From Brotaphodocola sp003480315 (GTDB lineage Bacteria; Bacillota; Clostridia; Lachnospirales; Lachnospiraceae): a DNA stretch of 64,000 bases. Within the stretch, counting starts at the first letter, position 1. Every line of letters starts with the position of its first letter. This document shows, piece after piece, positions 32,304 through 41,091 of the stretch. The stretch lies in the NCBI RefSeq assembly GCF_964246085.1, contig NZ_CAXTPD010000003.1; one strand, written 5' to 3'. The notes under the pieces are model-generated. The model was not told where the DNA came from. It searched no databases and saw only the letters and a program-made list of their open reading frames with translations. The translations under genes and the position numbers were made by a program.

Positions 32304-33119
32304 ATGAATAATGACAGAGGACTTTTGAGCGGCAGCATCACGATCTTGATTGGTGCAGTCATCGCAATTATGGCTCTGGTACGCGGGCCCTGGCAAGTCT
32401 GGCTGCTTCTGGGCATTTTCACACTCTGGGGACTGTGGGTAGTTTTGATCCTGCTTCTCCCCTATATGCAGCAGGCTAAGCGGCATCGCCAGCGTCAGCA
32501 GCGCACCAGACAACTCCATGCAGAAGGCATCCAAACAAGAAATTTTGAAATTCCTGACCTGGGCAGCACCAGCTCCGATGACCTGCTGGTTCGCCACACC
32601 AACCATCGTATTCTGGCATATCTGCGCTCCGCTTATCCGCAAGCCACCTTCGAGTGGTGTGAAAAGCAGCCGGAGCAGCTGATCCGCAATGGCGGTACCG
32701 GCCGCATCCGTGTGTTTGGCATTGACGAGTTTGATCACGCTGATGTGACACTGGATCAGAACGCCAATATCAAATGCGATATGGTCAAGATCGTTCCGCT
32801 ATCTAAGGTCGGCGGAGAAACAAGCGAGGATGATGCAACTCCTCCGAACAGGCAGCCTGTTGATCCCCGTATCTGGTATGAAACGCAGGGACGCTCTGTA
32901 CTGGAAGCACTGATCTCCGACCTTAATTCCCGCGGACACAGCAAACTGACGCTTCGGGAAAACGGTGATATCTGCATTGAGCAGGGCGAAGATGCTGTTT
33001 CTCAGGAGCATCTGAATAACTTTCCCCAGAAGGTCTACTGGCCCCGTCTGGCAGAGGTTCTGGAAAGCAATGGTCTGGCCGCTGAAGTCACTGCCCAGGG
33101 CATTCAGGTATCCTGGTAA
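32304..33119 (+). CDS. Membrane-anchored cytoplasmic protein, unknown
   Basis: 271 residues. Two N-terminal hydrophobic helices (about residues 7-55, SITILIGAVIAIMALV and WLLLGIFTLWGLWVVLILLL) are followed by a basic stretch and a soluble region of about 200 residues. AAAAGG lies upstream; ATG 32304 is preferred over the ATG at 32292, which touches the ribosome binding site. No catalytic motif. Function unknown. Confidence 0.55.
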   Translation: MNNDRGLLSGSITILIGAVIAIMALVRGPWQVWLLLGIFTLWGLWVVLILLLPYMQQAKRHRQRQQRTRQLHAEGIQTRNFEIPDLGSTSSDDLLVRHTNHRILAYLRSAYPQATFEWCEKQPEQLIRNGGTGRIRVFGIDEFDHADVTLDQNANIKCDMVKIVPLSKVGGETSEDDATPPNRQPVDPRIWYETQGRSVLEALISDLNSRGHSKLTLRENGDICIEQGEDAVSQEHLNNFPQKVYWPRLAEVLESNGLAAEVTAQGIQVSW

Positions 33120-33164
33120 TGCTTCTGCTGCCAAGGAACACAGAGAAAGGAGTGAACTTGACGA

Positions 33165-34238
33165 ATGAAATCAGGACTTACCATCGTGGAAATGGCACAG
33201 CAGATTGAACGCCAATCCAAACTCAAGCAAGACTATTTGCTTGATACCCGGCGACTTCAAGTAGAACCTTTTGGTTCTCAACTTTATCTCCATACCTTTG
33301 ACGACCATGATGACCCACTGGTGGAGCCACTGGAGATCAACCAGATCGCCCATCGGCAGATCGGCACACATCTGAAGATTCCGGCTGCTTACTATGACCG
33401 TATGCTTTCCGATTATCCGGAACTGCTGGCGGAGAATGTGAATTCCTGGTTCCAGCGGGAACCGACCCAGCGTATGGTCCGTACTCTGGATGGCACTGTA
33501 CGGGCATTTTTAAGTAACCGCTATCGCCGCATTGATAATCTGGACATTGCAGAAATCGTCCTCCCTGTCATTCAACAAATGGAGGACGCCTATTTTGAAA
33601 GCTGCCAGATCACGGACAGCCGTATGTACATCAAGGTAGTCAACAAGCGGCTTGAAGCCGAAGTTGTACCCGGTGACATCGTGCAGTCCGGTGTTATCAT
33701 CAGCAATAGTGAAGTTGGACTGGGTTCCGTCAACATCCAGCCTTTGGTCTATCGGCTGGTATGCAGTAACGGCATGGTCGTCAACGATGCCCAGACTCGC
33801 CGCACTCACATCGGCCGGGTCAATGAGGCAGATGAAAACTTTCAACTGTTCTCACAGGAGACATTGGCCGCTGATGACCACGCATTTGCCATGAAGATCA
33901 AAGATACCGTGATGGCCGCCGTGGATGAAACGCGGTTTACACGGGTAGTTGGCATGATGCGTGAAGCCACAACCGTTCAGATGAATACCACTGATATTCC
34001 CGGCGTTGTCCGTCTGGCAAGCAAGGATTTCAATATCACCGAGGAAGAAAGCACCGGCGTTCTGCAGCGTCTGATTGAAGGCAAAGATCTGACCCTCTAT
34101 GGGCTATCCAATGCCGTAACACGCTTTAGTCAGGATGTGGACAGCTATGACCGCGCCACTGCCCTGGAGGGGATCGGATACAATATCCTGTCCATGCCCC
34201 GACAGCAGTGGAACCGTATCAATCAGATGGCCGCCTGA
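33165..34238 (+). CDS. DUF932 phage/plasmid-type protein
   Basis: 357 residues. It matches DUF932 proteins of phages and conjugative elements: AYYDRMLSDYPELLAENVNSWF, RTLDGTVRAFLSNRYRRIDN and VNIQPLVYRLVCSNGMVV. These proteins accompany DNA replication or recombination genes, but their activity is not established. It lies upstream of the four-Cys protein and near SSB, which fits a DNA-processing set. Confidence 0.8.
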   Translation: MKSGLTIVEMAQQIERQSKLKQDYLLDTRRLQVEPFGSQLYLHTFDDHDDPLVEPLEINQIAHRQIGTHLKIPAAYYDRMLSDYPELLAENVNSWFQREPTQRMVRTLDGTVRAFLSNRYRRIDNLDIAEIVLPVIQQMEDAYFESCQITDSRMYIKVVNKRLEAEVVPGDIVQSGVIISNSEVGLGSVNIQPLVYRLVCSNGMVVNDAQTRRTHIGRVNEADENFQLFSQETLAADDHAFAMKIKDTVMAAVDETRFTRVVGMMREATTVQMNTTDIPGVVRLASKDFNITEEESTGVLQRLIEGKDLTLYGLSNAVTRFSQDVDSYDRATALEGIGYNILSMPRQQWNRINQMAA

Positions 34239-34276
34239 CCATCTGCAACCATCACAGTTTTTAAGGAGGAACCACT

Positions 34277-35110
34277 ATGTATAATCAGAACAGCGATTTG
34301 ATGAAACAGGAAAAATTCATGCTCCCCACTATGATCGAAGGCGATTTCAGCGCCGAGGAACTGGCTGAGGACGCCGATGGTCTGCAGATGAGTTTTCAGC
34401 GTGTCAAGATTCCCGCCGGCGGCACACTCCAATTTGAGATGCCGTCCGATGATCCGGACAATCCCGACTATGAAAAGAATCTGGTAGGCGTCATTCTGCA
34501 TAACCACGCCACCTGCGCCTACTGGCCGGCTGGCAGCGAATATGACGACGATACCACGCCGCTTTGTTCTTCTGTGGATGGCAAGGTTGGCATCGGCACT
34601 CCCGGAGGCGCCTGTGCTGCCTGCGTGATGAACCGCTTTGGTTCTGCACCTGATGGCAGCAAAGGAAAAGCCTGTAAAAATATGCGTGTGCTCTACCTGC
34701 TTCGCAGTGGTGAGTACATGCCTCTGCAGGTAAATCTGCCTCCTACCAGCATCAAGCCCTTCAAGGAATTTCTGAACCGGGCCTTCATGCTCCGCCGCCG
34801 CGCCACTTACGGCAGTATCGTGCAGATTGGTCTCAAGCGTGAGAACAACGGCACCAATGACTACAGTGTTGCTACCTTCAAACTGCTGCAGGATTTCCAG
34901 GGCGAGGAGCTGGCTCAGATCCGGGCTTACGCCAACAGTTTTAAGGAGCAGATCAAACTCCTGCTCCAGCAGCGTGCCGAGATCACTGAGGAGCAGCGCG
35001 ACACCGGCTGCGATTATGTAATCGAGCCTGGCGCCATGACCAACGAGCCGGCAGATGGTCACTATACTGTCAGTCAGATCAATGGTGACTGCGAACAGCT
35101 GCCTGCATAA
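34277..35110 (+). CDS. Conserved element protein with a four-Cys motif
   Basis: 277 residues; AAGGAGG precedes the ATG. A central block holds LCSS.., GGACAACVMNRFGS and GKACKNM (about residues 98-135), giving four to five cysteines able to bind zinc. The flanking segments form an alpha/beta domain with HNHATCAYWPAGSEYDDD. No membrane segment. It follows DUF932, so a DNA-binding or annealing role is plausible but unproven. Confidence 0.6.
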   Translation: MYNQNSDLMKQEKFMLPTMIEGDFSAEELAEDADGLQMSFQRVKIPAGGTLQFEMPSDDPDNPDYEKNLVGVILHNHATCAYWPAGSEYDDDTTPLCSSVDGKVGIGTPGGACAACVMNRFGSAPDGSKGKACKNMRVLYLLRSGEYMPLQVNLPPTSIKPFKEFLNRAFMLRRRATYGSIVQIGLKRENNGTNDYSVATFKLLQDFQGEELAQIRAYANSFKEQIKLLLQQRAEITEEQRDTGCDYVIEPGAMTNEPADGHYTVSQINGDCEQLPA

Positions 35111-35150
35111 GTATCTTGATGTGGTTTGTGCCACATGACACATAAACAAC

Positions 35151-35194
35151 GGGATGCCTTCGGTCTAACACACCGGAGGTATCCCTCTTTTTTT
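35151..35194 (+). terminator. Terminator abutting the next ribosome binding site
   Basis: Stem GGGAT-CC-GGT with ACC-AGG-ATCCC followed by TTTTTTT. The AAGGAGG of the next gene begins at 35199. Confidence 0.75.
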
Positions 35195-35213
35195 ATTTAA
35201 GGAGGAAACCATT

Positions 35214-35753
35214 ATGTTATGTGAAGTACCATTAACCAAAGAACAGCAGACATTTGCCACCGCCCATCATAGCCTAGTCTATAAGTTTCTGAACGAAAAC
35301 CGTCTGCCGGAAGATGAATTTTACGATGTAGTTATTTTCGGCTATCTGAAAGCTGTTCGGGATTATTTCTCTGACCTCACTGCACAACAGTTTACTTTTT
35401 CCACCATTGCTAATCGTAGAATGAAGTTCTGCTTGTTCGATTACTTCCGCACTCAGGAGCGCCGCAAACGCAATATGGAGATTCTCAGTATTCATGTCGG
35501 GTTATATCCTGATGGTGCGCCTTTAGAAGATACCATTCCTGCCCATGACCCAATCATGCAGCAGTTGGAAATGGATCTTCTTCTCCACGAGTTGGCCGGC
35601 AGAGTCTCTAAGCAGCAAATGGATATTGTGCATCTGAAACAGGGCGGCTATGGCATCCGTGAGATTGCCCGCACCCAGAAGGTTCCTATGCGGCGCATTA
35701 AAGAGTTGCTGGCTGAAGTCCATGATGTGCTGCTGGACATTTGCTATGGATGA
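35214..35753 (+). CDS. Sigma-70-like factor B
   Basis: 179 residues. A region 2-like part (DEFYDVVIFGYLKAVRDYF, FTFSTIANRRMKFCLFDYFR) and a region 4-like helix-turn-helix (YGIREIARTQKVPMRRIKELLAEVHDVL) define a short sigma-like factor. Its N-terminus (LTKEQQTFATAHHSLVYKFL) parallels factor A at 28916. Likely element-specific gene control. AAGGAGG upstream of the ATG, directly behind a terminator. Confidence 0.75.
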   Translation: MLCEVPLTKEQQTFATAHHSLVYKFLNENRLPEDEFYDVVIFGYLKAVRDYFSDLTAQQFTFSTIANRRMKFCLFDYFRTQERRKRNMEILSIHVGLYPDGAPLEDTIPAHDPIMQQLEMDLLLHELAGRVSKQQMDIVHLKQGGYGIREIARTQKVPMRRIKELLAEVHDVLLDICYG

Positions 35754-35815
35754 ACCAATTACAGATACGAAATACTCTTACATCCACATTTTCAAAAGAT
35801 TGGAGGTCAAACCGA

Positions 35816-36061
35816 ATGAAGAAAGAAAAGAAACAGATCGTTTTGAATGGTTCTCTGCTGCGTCCACTGTCTGTTGGACGGGGTGCGATTCTGCACGCCG
35901 GAGGAAACATCTACCATACTTCGCGTGTGGTGGCGATTCTGGAGGAGTCGGAGGATTGCGTCCGTTTTGAAACGCAGAACTCCCACTACTATCTGTCCAT
36001 GTCCCCTTTTCCGCTGGCGGCTGTCAGTCCGCTCCCTGTGAGATTGGCCGCATGTGCGTAA
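35816..36061 (+). CDS. Small unknown protein (81 residues)
   Basis: ATG 35816 with TGGAGGTC upstream. A basic start (MKKEKKQIVLNGSLLRPLSVGRGAIL) leads into a small beta-rich domain (HTSRVVAILEESEDCVRFETQNSHYYLSM). It could be a small SH3-like or OB-like protein. No family is recognised. It follows sigma factor B. Confidence 0.55.
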   Translation: MKKEKKQIVLNGSLLRPLSVGRGAILHAGGNIYHTSRVVAILEESEDCVRFETQNSHYYLSMSPFPLAAVSPLPVRLAACA

Positions 36062-36117
36062 AGGGACTGTAAATGGATTGGAACAGCCGGCTCCCGCTGA
36101 CTATTCCACAAGTTCTG

Positions 36118-36152
36118 GCCGTGGCGGATACCATTCCGTCACGGCTCTTTTT
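36118..36152 (+). terminator. Terminator abutting the next ribosome binding site
   Basis: Stem GCCGTG/CACGGC with inner GGA/TCC, then CTTTTTA. The GGAGG of the next gene begins at 36155. Confidence 0.75.
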
Positions 36153-36165
36153 ATGGAGGAACAAA

Positions 36166-36849
36166 ATGAACGAAGAAATCATGAATGAGATCCAACCAGT
36201 CCGCCCCAAAGACCAGTTTACCTTTTCCTGCCGTCAATGCGGGGCGTGCTGCCGCAATATCGAAGGCTGTGTCATGGTGGAGAGTCTGGACGCCTACTGT
36301 CTGGCCCGCTACCTCCGGGCAAAGGGTGAGCCCATCGAAGGAATAGAGGATTTCCTGTTCCGTTACTGCGAGCCAGAACCACTGACCGAGGAAGGCTTCC
36401 CTATCTATATGCTCAAGACAAAAGTCCCTAACGGCTCCTGCATCTTCCTTACGGATGGGCGCTGTTCTGTCTACCCTGCCCGTACCCGCACCTGCCGTAT
36501 CTATCCTCTTACCGTAGGTCCAGGGGAGCGTGGCCGCGATTTTGAATACTGCCTGTGTCTGGACCGACACCAGAGCCACTTTACCGGTAGCCGGGTATCC
36601 GTCAAGGACTGGCTGTATCAGAATTTCAAACGGGAAGACAAAGAATATGTAAAGCGGGAATATGAGATTGCTACCGAACTGGGCAAACTGATGCGCGCCA
36701 TTGATCCTGCCATGCGGCCAGGCATTGTATTCAAGGTGCTCTACTACCGCTATTACAATTTTGATTTAGACCAGCCTTTTCAGCCTCAGTATGAGCAGAA
36801 TAACCGACACCTGTTAGCAGACCTGCACCAGATTGCCGGGGAACAGTAA
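36166..36849 (+). CDS. YkgJ-type cysteine-cluster protein
   Basis: 227 residues from ATG 36166 (GGAGG upstream). The N-terminal CRQCGACCRNIEGC, with GSCIFLTDGRCSVYPARTRTCRIYPL and YCLCLDRH, forms the cysteine cluster of the YkgJ (zinc- or iron-chelating) family. Such proteins probably carry a metal centre; their reaction is unknown. The C-terminal third is helical and aromatic. It sits among accessory genes without an obvious partner. Confidence 0.75.
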   Translation: MNEEIMNEIQPVRPKDQFTFSCRQCGACCRNIEGCVMVESLDAYCLARYLRAKGEPIEGIEDFLFRYCEPEPLTEEGFPIYMLKTKVPNGSCIFLTDGRCSVYPARTRTCRIYPLTVGPGERGRDFEYCLCLDRHQSHFTGSRVSVKDWLYQNFKREDKEYVKREYEIATELGKLMRAIDPAMRPGIVFKVLYYRYYNFDLDQPFQPQYEQNNRHLLADLHQIAGEQ

Positions 36850-36884
36850 AAGGCAAATGGCTTTTAGAAAGGGGGCCTTATTTT

Positions 36885-37313
36885 ATGAATTTACACGAAA
36901 CAGCGATGGGGCAAAGATTTTTTAATGTTCAGCTCCCCGCACTGATCAACACACTCAAAGACATTGCGGCGGCACTTTCCCGCTCTATACCATCTGCTAT
37001 ATCCTTTCCGGCAGACCCACGCTTTCTCACTTCGCTCTATTATGGCGAATATGAAGCAGATGTGTTCAAGCCCGATAAACGCCTCGCACCTTTTAACCAG
37101 GCAGTACAGCAGAAAGAAAAAGCTCTGCTTCCGCTGCTCTCCAACGAGGCGTCCATCGCTTTTGAACAGTATCAGGCTGCGGTACAATGCCGCAATTCTG
37201 CTGTATTGGAGCAGGCATACGCCTCTGGCTACCGTACCGCTGTGCAGATGTTTGCGGCAGGCTTAGGCCCACAGCCGCCAGTACCGGAACATGGGGAGGA
37301 TAATAATGGATGA
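36885..37313 (+). CDS. Unknown helical protein
   Basis: 142 residues. The N-terminal MGQRFFNVQLPALINTLKDIAAAL and the repeated helical Gln/Ala-rich segments suggest an all-helical soluble protein. It overlaps the next gene by 8 bases, so the two are coupled. Function not recognised. Confidence 0.55.
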   Translation: MNLHETAMGQRFFNVQLPALINTLKDIAAALSRSIPSAISFPADPRFLTSLYYGEYEADVFKPDKRLAPFNQAVQQKEKALLPLLSNEASIAFEQYQAAVQCRNSAVLEQAYASGYRTAVQMFAAGLGPQPPVPEHGEDNNG

Positions 37314-37791
37314 GAACAGACTGCCCGAACTGCCCCGGGAAGCTTTTCGGCCAATGATCGCGCAATCAGTCCAACTGGAACAGTTTTTGGGGGAAGAACT
37401 GACTTTTTGCTTTCGGGATCTTGATGGCGCCCATACCTTTACTACCTGCTATGGCGATATCTACAAAACGGTCAATGCACTGCGGGACTATGTCCGGCTT
37501 CTGGAATCGGTGTGCGATCAGTGGGAGCTGACTGGATTCCATCGTGCTACCTACGAGTACCATGCAGAAAAACTGCGTAAAATTGCGGATAAACTGCAAG
37601 CTGGTATCGGCTACGACTATGACAAAGCTGTAGAAAGATGCAAAAAGAAACGAGCCAGAAAGTCCCACAGCAACGATGTCGGGGAAGATGCCCTTCTACT
37701 GACGGTACGGGCTGCCGGCAAGTCCGCTGACAATGAAAAGGAGGCTGCGCCTTATGAGGAAGATACCCCTTGGGAACCTGAACTCGAATAA
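37306..37791 (+). CDS. Unknown helical protein with charged tail
   Basis: 161 residues, GGGGAGG before ATG 37306. A central helical region (ALRDYVRLLESVCDQWELTGF, YEYHAEKLRKIADKLQ) is followed by a basic patch (RCKKKRARKS) and an acidic tail. It overlaps both the gene before and the small basic gene after it. Function unknown. Confidence 0.55.
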   Translation: MDENRLPELPREAFRPMIAQSVQLEQFLGEELTFCFRDLDGAHTFTTCYGDIYKTVNALRDYVRLLESVCDQWELTGFHRATYEYHAEKLRKIADKLQAGIGYDYDKAVERCKKKRARKSHSNDVGEDALLLTVRAAGKSADNEKEAAPYEEDTPWEPELE

Positions 37792-37936
37792 CCCTATAAA
37801 AACACCTGTTAAAAAGTATCATGCAAGCGTTGCCCGACAATCCCCCAGAGAACGGAATCGATTGCTGGCTTGCAAGAATTTTGCGTTTACCCACGCCAAT
37901 GTGCATAAGCACTGCCGCCACTTCCGGCGCGGATAG
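37754..37936 (+). CDS. Small basic His/Asn-rich protein (60 residues)
   Basis: ATG 37754 has AGGAGG upstream and overlaps the end of the previous gene by 38 bases in another frame. The peptide starts MRKIPLGNLNSNNPIKTPVK and ends HANVHKHCRHFRRG. It is basic, with no membrane helix. The ribosome binding site supports translation; nothing else is known. Confidence 0.4.
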   Translation: MRKIPLGNLNSNNPIKTPVKKYHASVARQSPRERNRLLACKNFAFTHANVHKHCRHFRRG

Positions 37937-37966
37937 CCGCCCGGAAGCTACCCATGGAGGATGCCT

Positions 37967-38506
37967 ATGGAACGAGATGAACTACGCACCACTTTAGTGA
38001 ACCATCTGGAAACCCTGCGGCGCAATCTGCAGGTCGTATCCATGGAGGTGCTGAAAACCAAGTACAAAAAACCATTTGATGTCCTGCGGCAAGACATCTG
38101 TAAAGCCGCTACCGCCTATACCCGCTTTCTGGTATTCGACGGTATGCGGATCAAACACAAATACTTTGATGAGGCCGTACCCTATATTGATGCAGCTGTG
38201 AAGCAAACCAAGCGGCTCAAACAGATCTCAGATGCTGCCTTCCAGCGTCAGGATATTGACGAGATCGAATCACTCGCCCTTGCCCTGCGCAAAGAGATAG
38301 AAGCAGCTCTGCAGCCCTTCTATATGGGGCATATGTGCCTTTATGTGACGCCGGAATGCTTTGATGACCCGCCCAAAACGCCGGAAATCTACAACGATGC
38401 AACCGCCTGCGTCTGGAGGGATGGTACATGGCAACTCCTGGAGGATACCAGCAAAGGGTTCCTGCTCTTTGTCCAATCCAAATCCAAGGAGGAATCTGCC
38501 GCATGA
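37967..38506 (+). CDS. Unknown helical protein
   Basis: 179 residues. ATG 37967 is placed 6 bases after GGAGG; an ATG at 37961 touches it. The sequence is helical (LRTTLVNHLETLRRNLQVVSMEVLK, DAAVKQTKRLKQISDAAFQ), with a C-terminal beta segment (ATACVWRDGTWQLLEDTSKG). Coupled by ATGA to the next gene. No family recognised. Confidence 0.55.
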   Translation: MERDELRTTLVNHLETLRRNLQVVSMEVLKTKYKKPFDVLRQDICKAATAYTRFLVFDGMRIKHKYFDEAVPYIDAAVKQTKRLKQISDAAFQRQDIDEIESLALALRKEIEAALQPFYMGHMCLYVTPECFDDPPKTPEIYNDATACVWRDGTWQLLEDTSKGFLLFVQSKSKEESAA

Positions 38507-38994
38507 AAGAAACATCCCAACGATATCTAAACAGCGAGGCTCACGGTTATCTCATGGAGGCCAAAGCCTATAAGCTTTTGCTCAAAGACTTGGAGCGCAT
38601 CCGCACCAAGCTCAGGCGGCACATCGAAAAGGAAGCCGCAGACCGCGAGGCAGAATTTGAAGCGGCCATGCAATACCATAGCGAAAGCGACATCCAGGAA
38701 GCCTACGGCTGGGAATTCATCAGTGAACAGCAGTATGAGCACTATCTGGAATTGTTCCGTCAAGGTCGCAGGGCACTTGATGAACACAGCCCCACTGTTA
38801 CAGAACTGGCTCTCTCCATCCTGAACCGTATCTTTCAGGATATTGATAGAGACTGCCGCCAATGCGAGTTTGAAGCCCTGTCTCCGGAAGAACAGCTTGC
38901 CGAGTTGAAGCGTGCTGAGGAATCCAGGCAGGCATGGAGGCAGTATATCGCCAGTCTGAAGGAAATGATCAACCCCTCCGCTGCGCAGGAATGA
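38503..38994 (+). CDS. Coiled-coil protein
   Basis: 163 residues, ATGA-coupled to the previous gene. Long charged helices (YKLLLKDLERIRTKLRRHIEKEAADREAEFEAA and EQLAELKRAEESRQAWRQYIASLKEM) suggest a coiled coil. It probably works with the protein encoded before it. Function unknown. Confidence 0.55.
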   Translation: MKETSQRYLNSEAHGYLMEAKAYKLLLKDLERIRTKLRRHIEKEAADREAEFEAAMQYHSESDIQEAYGWEFISEQQYEHYLELFRQGRRALDEHSPTVTELALSILNRIFQDIDRDCRQCEFEALSPEEQLAELKRAEESRQAWRQYIASLKEMINPSAAQE

Positions 38995-39052
38995 CCCTTA
39001 AAATCGCTACTGAAATTTACTTTGCAGACTGCCTACTTGCAAAATCAGATTT

Positions 39053-39092
39053 TTTCGGCTAAAATAGGTATATAATAATATATCAGCCGAAA
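39053..39092 (+). promoter_or_regulatory. Inverted repeat around a TATAAT box
   Basis: TTTCGGCT (39053-39060) and AGCCGAAA (39085-39092) are perfect 8-bp arms flanking TATAAT at 39071-39076. It is a likely operator over the promoter of the AAA/DUF4143 gene. Confidence 0.55.
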
Positions 39093-39112
39093 TTAAGAAA
39101 GGAGGAACGCCT

Positions 39113-40342
39113 GTGTATATCACCCGACACATGGAGAAACCGGTGATGGAGCTGAATGAACAGTATCCTGTGCTTCTGCTTACCGGCCCAAGGCAGGTTG
39201 GAAAAACTACCATGCTGGAACATTTGATAGAGGTCGAGGGCAAGGGGCGCAAAAAGGTCTCTTTGGATGATCTGACGCTGCGGGAACTCGCCAAGACGGA
39301 CCCAAAGATGTTCTTTCAGCTGTATCAGCCGCCGCTGCTCATTGACGAAGTGCAATACGCACCGGAACTGTTCCCATATATCAAAATCATGGTAGATGAA
39401 CGCCATCAGCCCGGCGATTTCTGGCTGACGGGTTCTCAGCTTTTCAAGATGATGGAGGGCGTACAGGAATCTCTGGCAGGCCGGGTGGCTCTGCTCCACC
39501 TCTCACCGCTTTCCCAGAGTGAGATCATGAAACGGCCTCCTGAACCACCGTTCAGCCTGGAGCTGCCTCTTTTGTCCGAACGGCAGAACGGACGCCAAAT
39601 GCTGAACACGCCAGAGGTCTTTCAGCGTATCCATCAGGGCGGGATGCCTGCCCTGGTCACAGGAACCTATTCCAATGCCTCCATCTTCTATTCCAGTTAC
39701 ATTGACACTTACATGGAACGGGATGTGCGGCGGCTGTCCAATGACATTGACAGCTTGAAGTTTTTGCGGTTCCTGCGTTCTGTCGCCGCCAGGACTTCCC
39801 AGCAGGTCAATTACAAGGGCATTGCCGATGATGCGGAGATCGACCAGACCACGGCCAAAAACTGGCTTCATGTTCTGGAGGCGCTGGGGATCATCTTTTT
39901 ATTGGAGCCCTATTCCAATAATGTCCTCAAACGCACCGTATCCACACCCAAGCTCTACTTCTACGACTCCGGCATTGTCTGCTACCTGACCCGTTGGAGC
40001 AGTCCGGAGACAGCCATGGAAGGAGCCATGAGCGGCGCACTACTGGAAAACTATACCGTAGCGGAAATCATCAAGACCTATCAGAACGCCGGTCAGGAGC
40101 CATTCCTGTACTATTACCGGGATAAGGATGCCAGAGAAATCGACCTGATCCTGGAGCGGGACGGAAAACTGTTTCCCATCGAGATCAAAAAGATGGCCTC
40201 GCCGCCAAAGAAATTGACGAAGGTATTTGACCTGATCGACAAGTCCCCACTGCAGCGCGGCACTGGTGCTATCCTGTGCATGGCTGACCAGTTGGGCGCT
40301 TTTGATCAGAACAATCTGATCGTGCCTATCTCTTTGATTTAA
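39113..40342 (+). CDS. AAA ATPase with DUF4143 domain
   Basis: 409 residues from a GTG start (AAAGGAGG upstream). Walker A is GPRQVGKTT (about residues 25-33) and LLIDEVQYAPELF is Walker B with the DEVQ signature of AAA_14 proteins. WLTGSQLFKMM follows, and the DUF4143 domain ends with the nuclease-like core REIDLILERDGKLFPIEIKK (about 340-362). These proteins are common in anaerobes and of uncertain role, possibly defence or toxin-like. Its own promoter lies inside a perfect inverted repeat, which suggests autoregulated cargo. Confidence 0.8.
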   Translation: MYITRHMEKPVMELNEQYPVLLLTGPRQVGKTTMLEHLIEVEGKGRKKVSLDDLTLRELAKTDPKMFFQLYQPPLLIDEVQYAPELFPYIKIMVDERHQPGDFWLTGSQLFKMMEGVQESLAGRVALLHLSPLSQSEIMKRPPEPPFSLELPLLSERQNGRQMLNTPEVFQRIHQGGMPALVTGTYSNASIFYSSYIDTYMERDVRRLSNDIDSLKFLRFLRSVAARTSQQVNYKGIADDAEIDQTTAKNWLHVLEALGIIFLLEPYSNNVLKRTVSTPKLYFYDSGIVCYLTRWSSPETAMEGAMSGALLENYTVAEIIKTYQNAGQEPFLYYYRDKDAREIDLILERDGKLFPIEIKKMASPPKKLTKVFDLIDKSPLQRGTGAILCMADQLGAFDQNNLIVPISLI

Positions 40343-40378
40343 CGAGGAACCCTGCCGCATTACCTGCGGCTTATAACC

Positions 40379-40422
40379 GAAAGGATCGACAGACTGCATT
40401 TAGCGGCCTGCCGGTCCTTTTT
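40379..40422 (+). terminator. Terminator abutting the next ribosome binding site
   Basis: Interrupted stem AAAGGATCG-CAG with CTG-CGGTCCTTT, followed by T6. AGGAGG of the next gene starts at 40429. Confidence 0.65.
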
Positions 40423-40443
40423 TCATTTAGGAGGAAACACCTG

Positions 40444-41043
40444 ATGATAAAACGACAAATATCTTTTCTGTTTGAAGATCCCGGATTCTGTATAGATGTA
40501 TTCTGCACCATTGCAGAACCGGTACGCTACTACAACCGGGATACCGAAAGCGGCGCATGGTACAGCTCTACACCGGACTGGAATGAAAATGGCAGTCTCA
40601 TCCGGGAAGACCTCATCTTTGAAGTGATTGCAGATGGCGTAGTCTGTGCACTGGACGGCAATGGTAACTTTGAAGGCAAGAAACCCTTCGTACCTTTCTG
40701 CCAATTCCGCCAATCGCTGGTGCAGTCCGTTCATACACAATATCCGCACCTGCAGAATCAGGAAGCACTAAGGGAAAAGCTGCTCTCCCTGCCGGATGCC
40801 AGAGAAACGGTTGGGCATGGTTGGTACTGGGAAAACTGGCTCTTTGCCACCGATGTTGAGAACACCGCTGAGGAAGCAGTAGACTCAGCCGAATGGCTAA
40901 ATAGTCAGTTCCACATTCTGGCTGTCCGCTATATCCACAAGCCCACCGGCTTTGTGTTTACCAACTACCGTTTCCGGGACAAAAGAACCGAAGCCAAATC
41001 TTCTGGACATGACCTACTGCTCTATGACTGGAAAGACCAATGA
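40444..41043 (+). CDS. Unknown soluble protein
   Basis: 199 residues; AGGAGG precedes the ATG. A mixed alpha/beta protein rich in Trp and Phe (GWYWENWLFATDVENT, FHILAVRYIHKPTGFVFTNYRF). No motif recognised. It opens the group that contains the DUF4313-like paralogues. Confidence 0.5.
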   Translation: MIKRQISFLFEDPGFCIDVFCTIAEPVRYYNRDTESGAWYSSTPDWNENGSLIREDLIFEVIADGVVCALDGNGNFEGKKPFVPFCQFRQSLVQSVHTQYPHLQNQEALREKLLSLPDARETVGHGWYWENWLFATDVENTAEEAVDSAEWLNSQFHILAVRYIHKPTGFVFTNYRFRDKRTEAKSSGHDLLLYDWKDQ

Positions 41044-41091
41044 CCACACTGCGTCAAAAAATGCAGCAGCTATACACAAGGAGGATGCAAA

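Noticed and set aside
34223..35149. Minus-strand frame of 308 codons
   Set aside because: Antisense to the four-Cys protein gene, which has a ribosome binding site and neighbours in the same direction.
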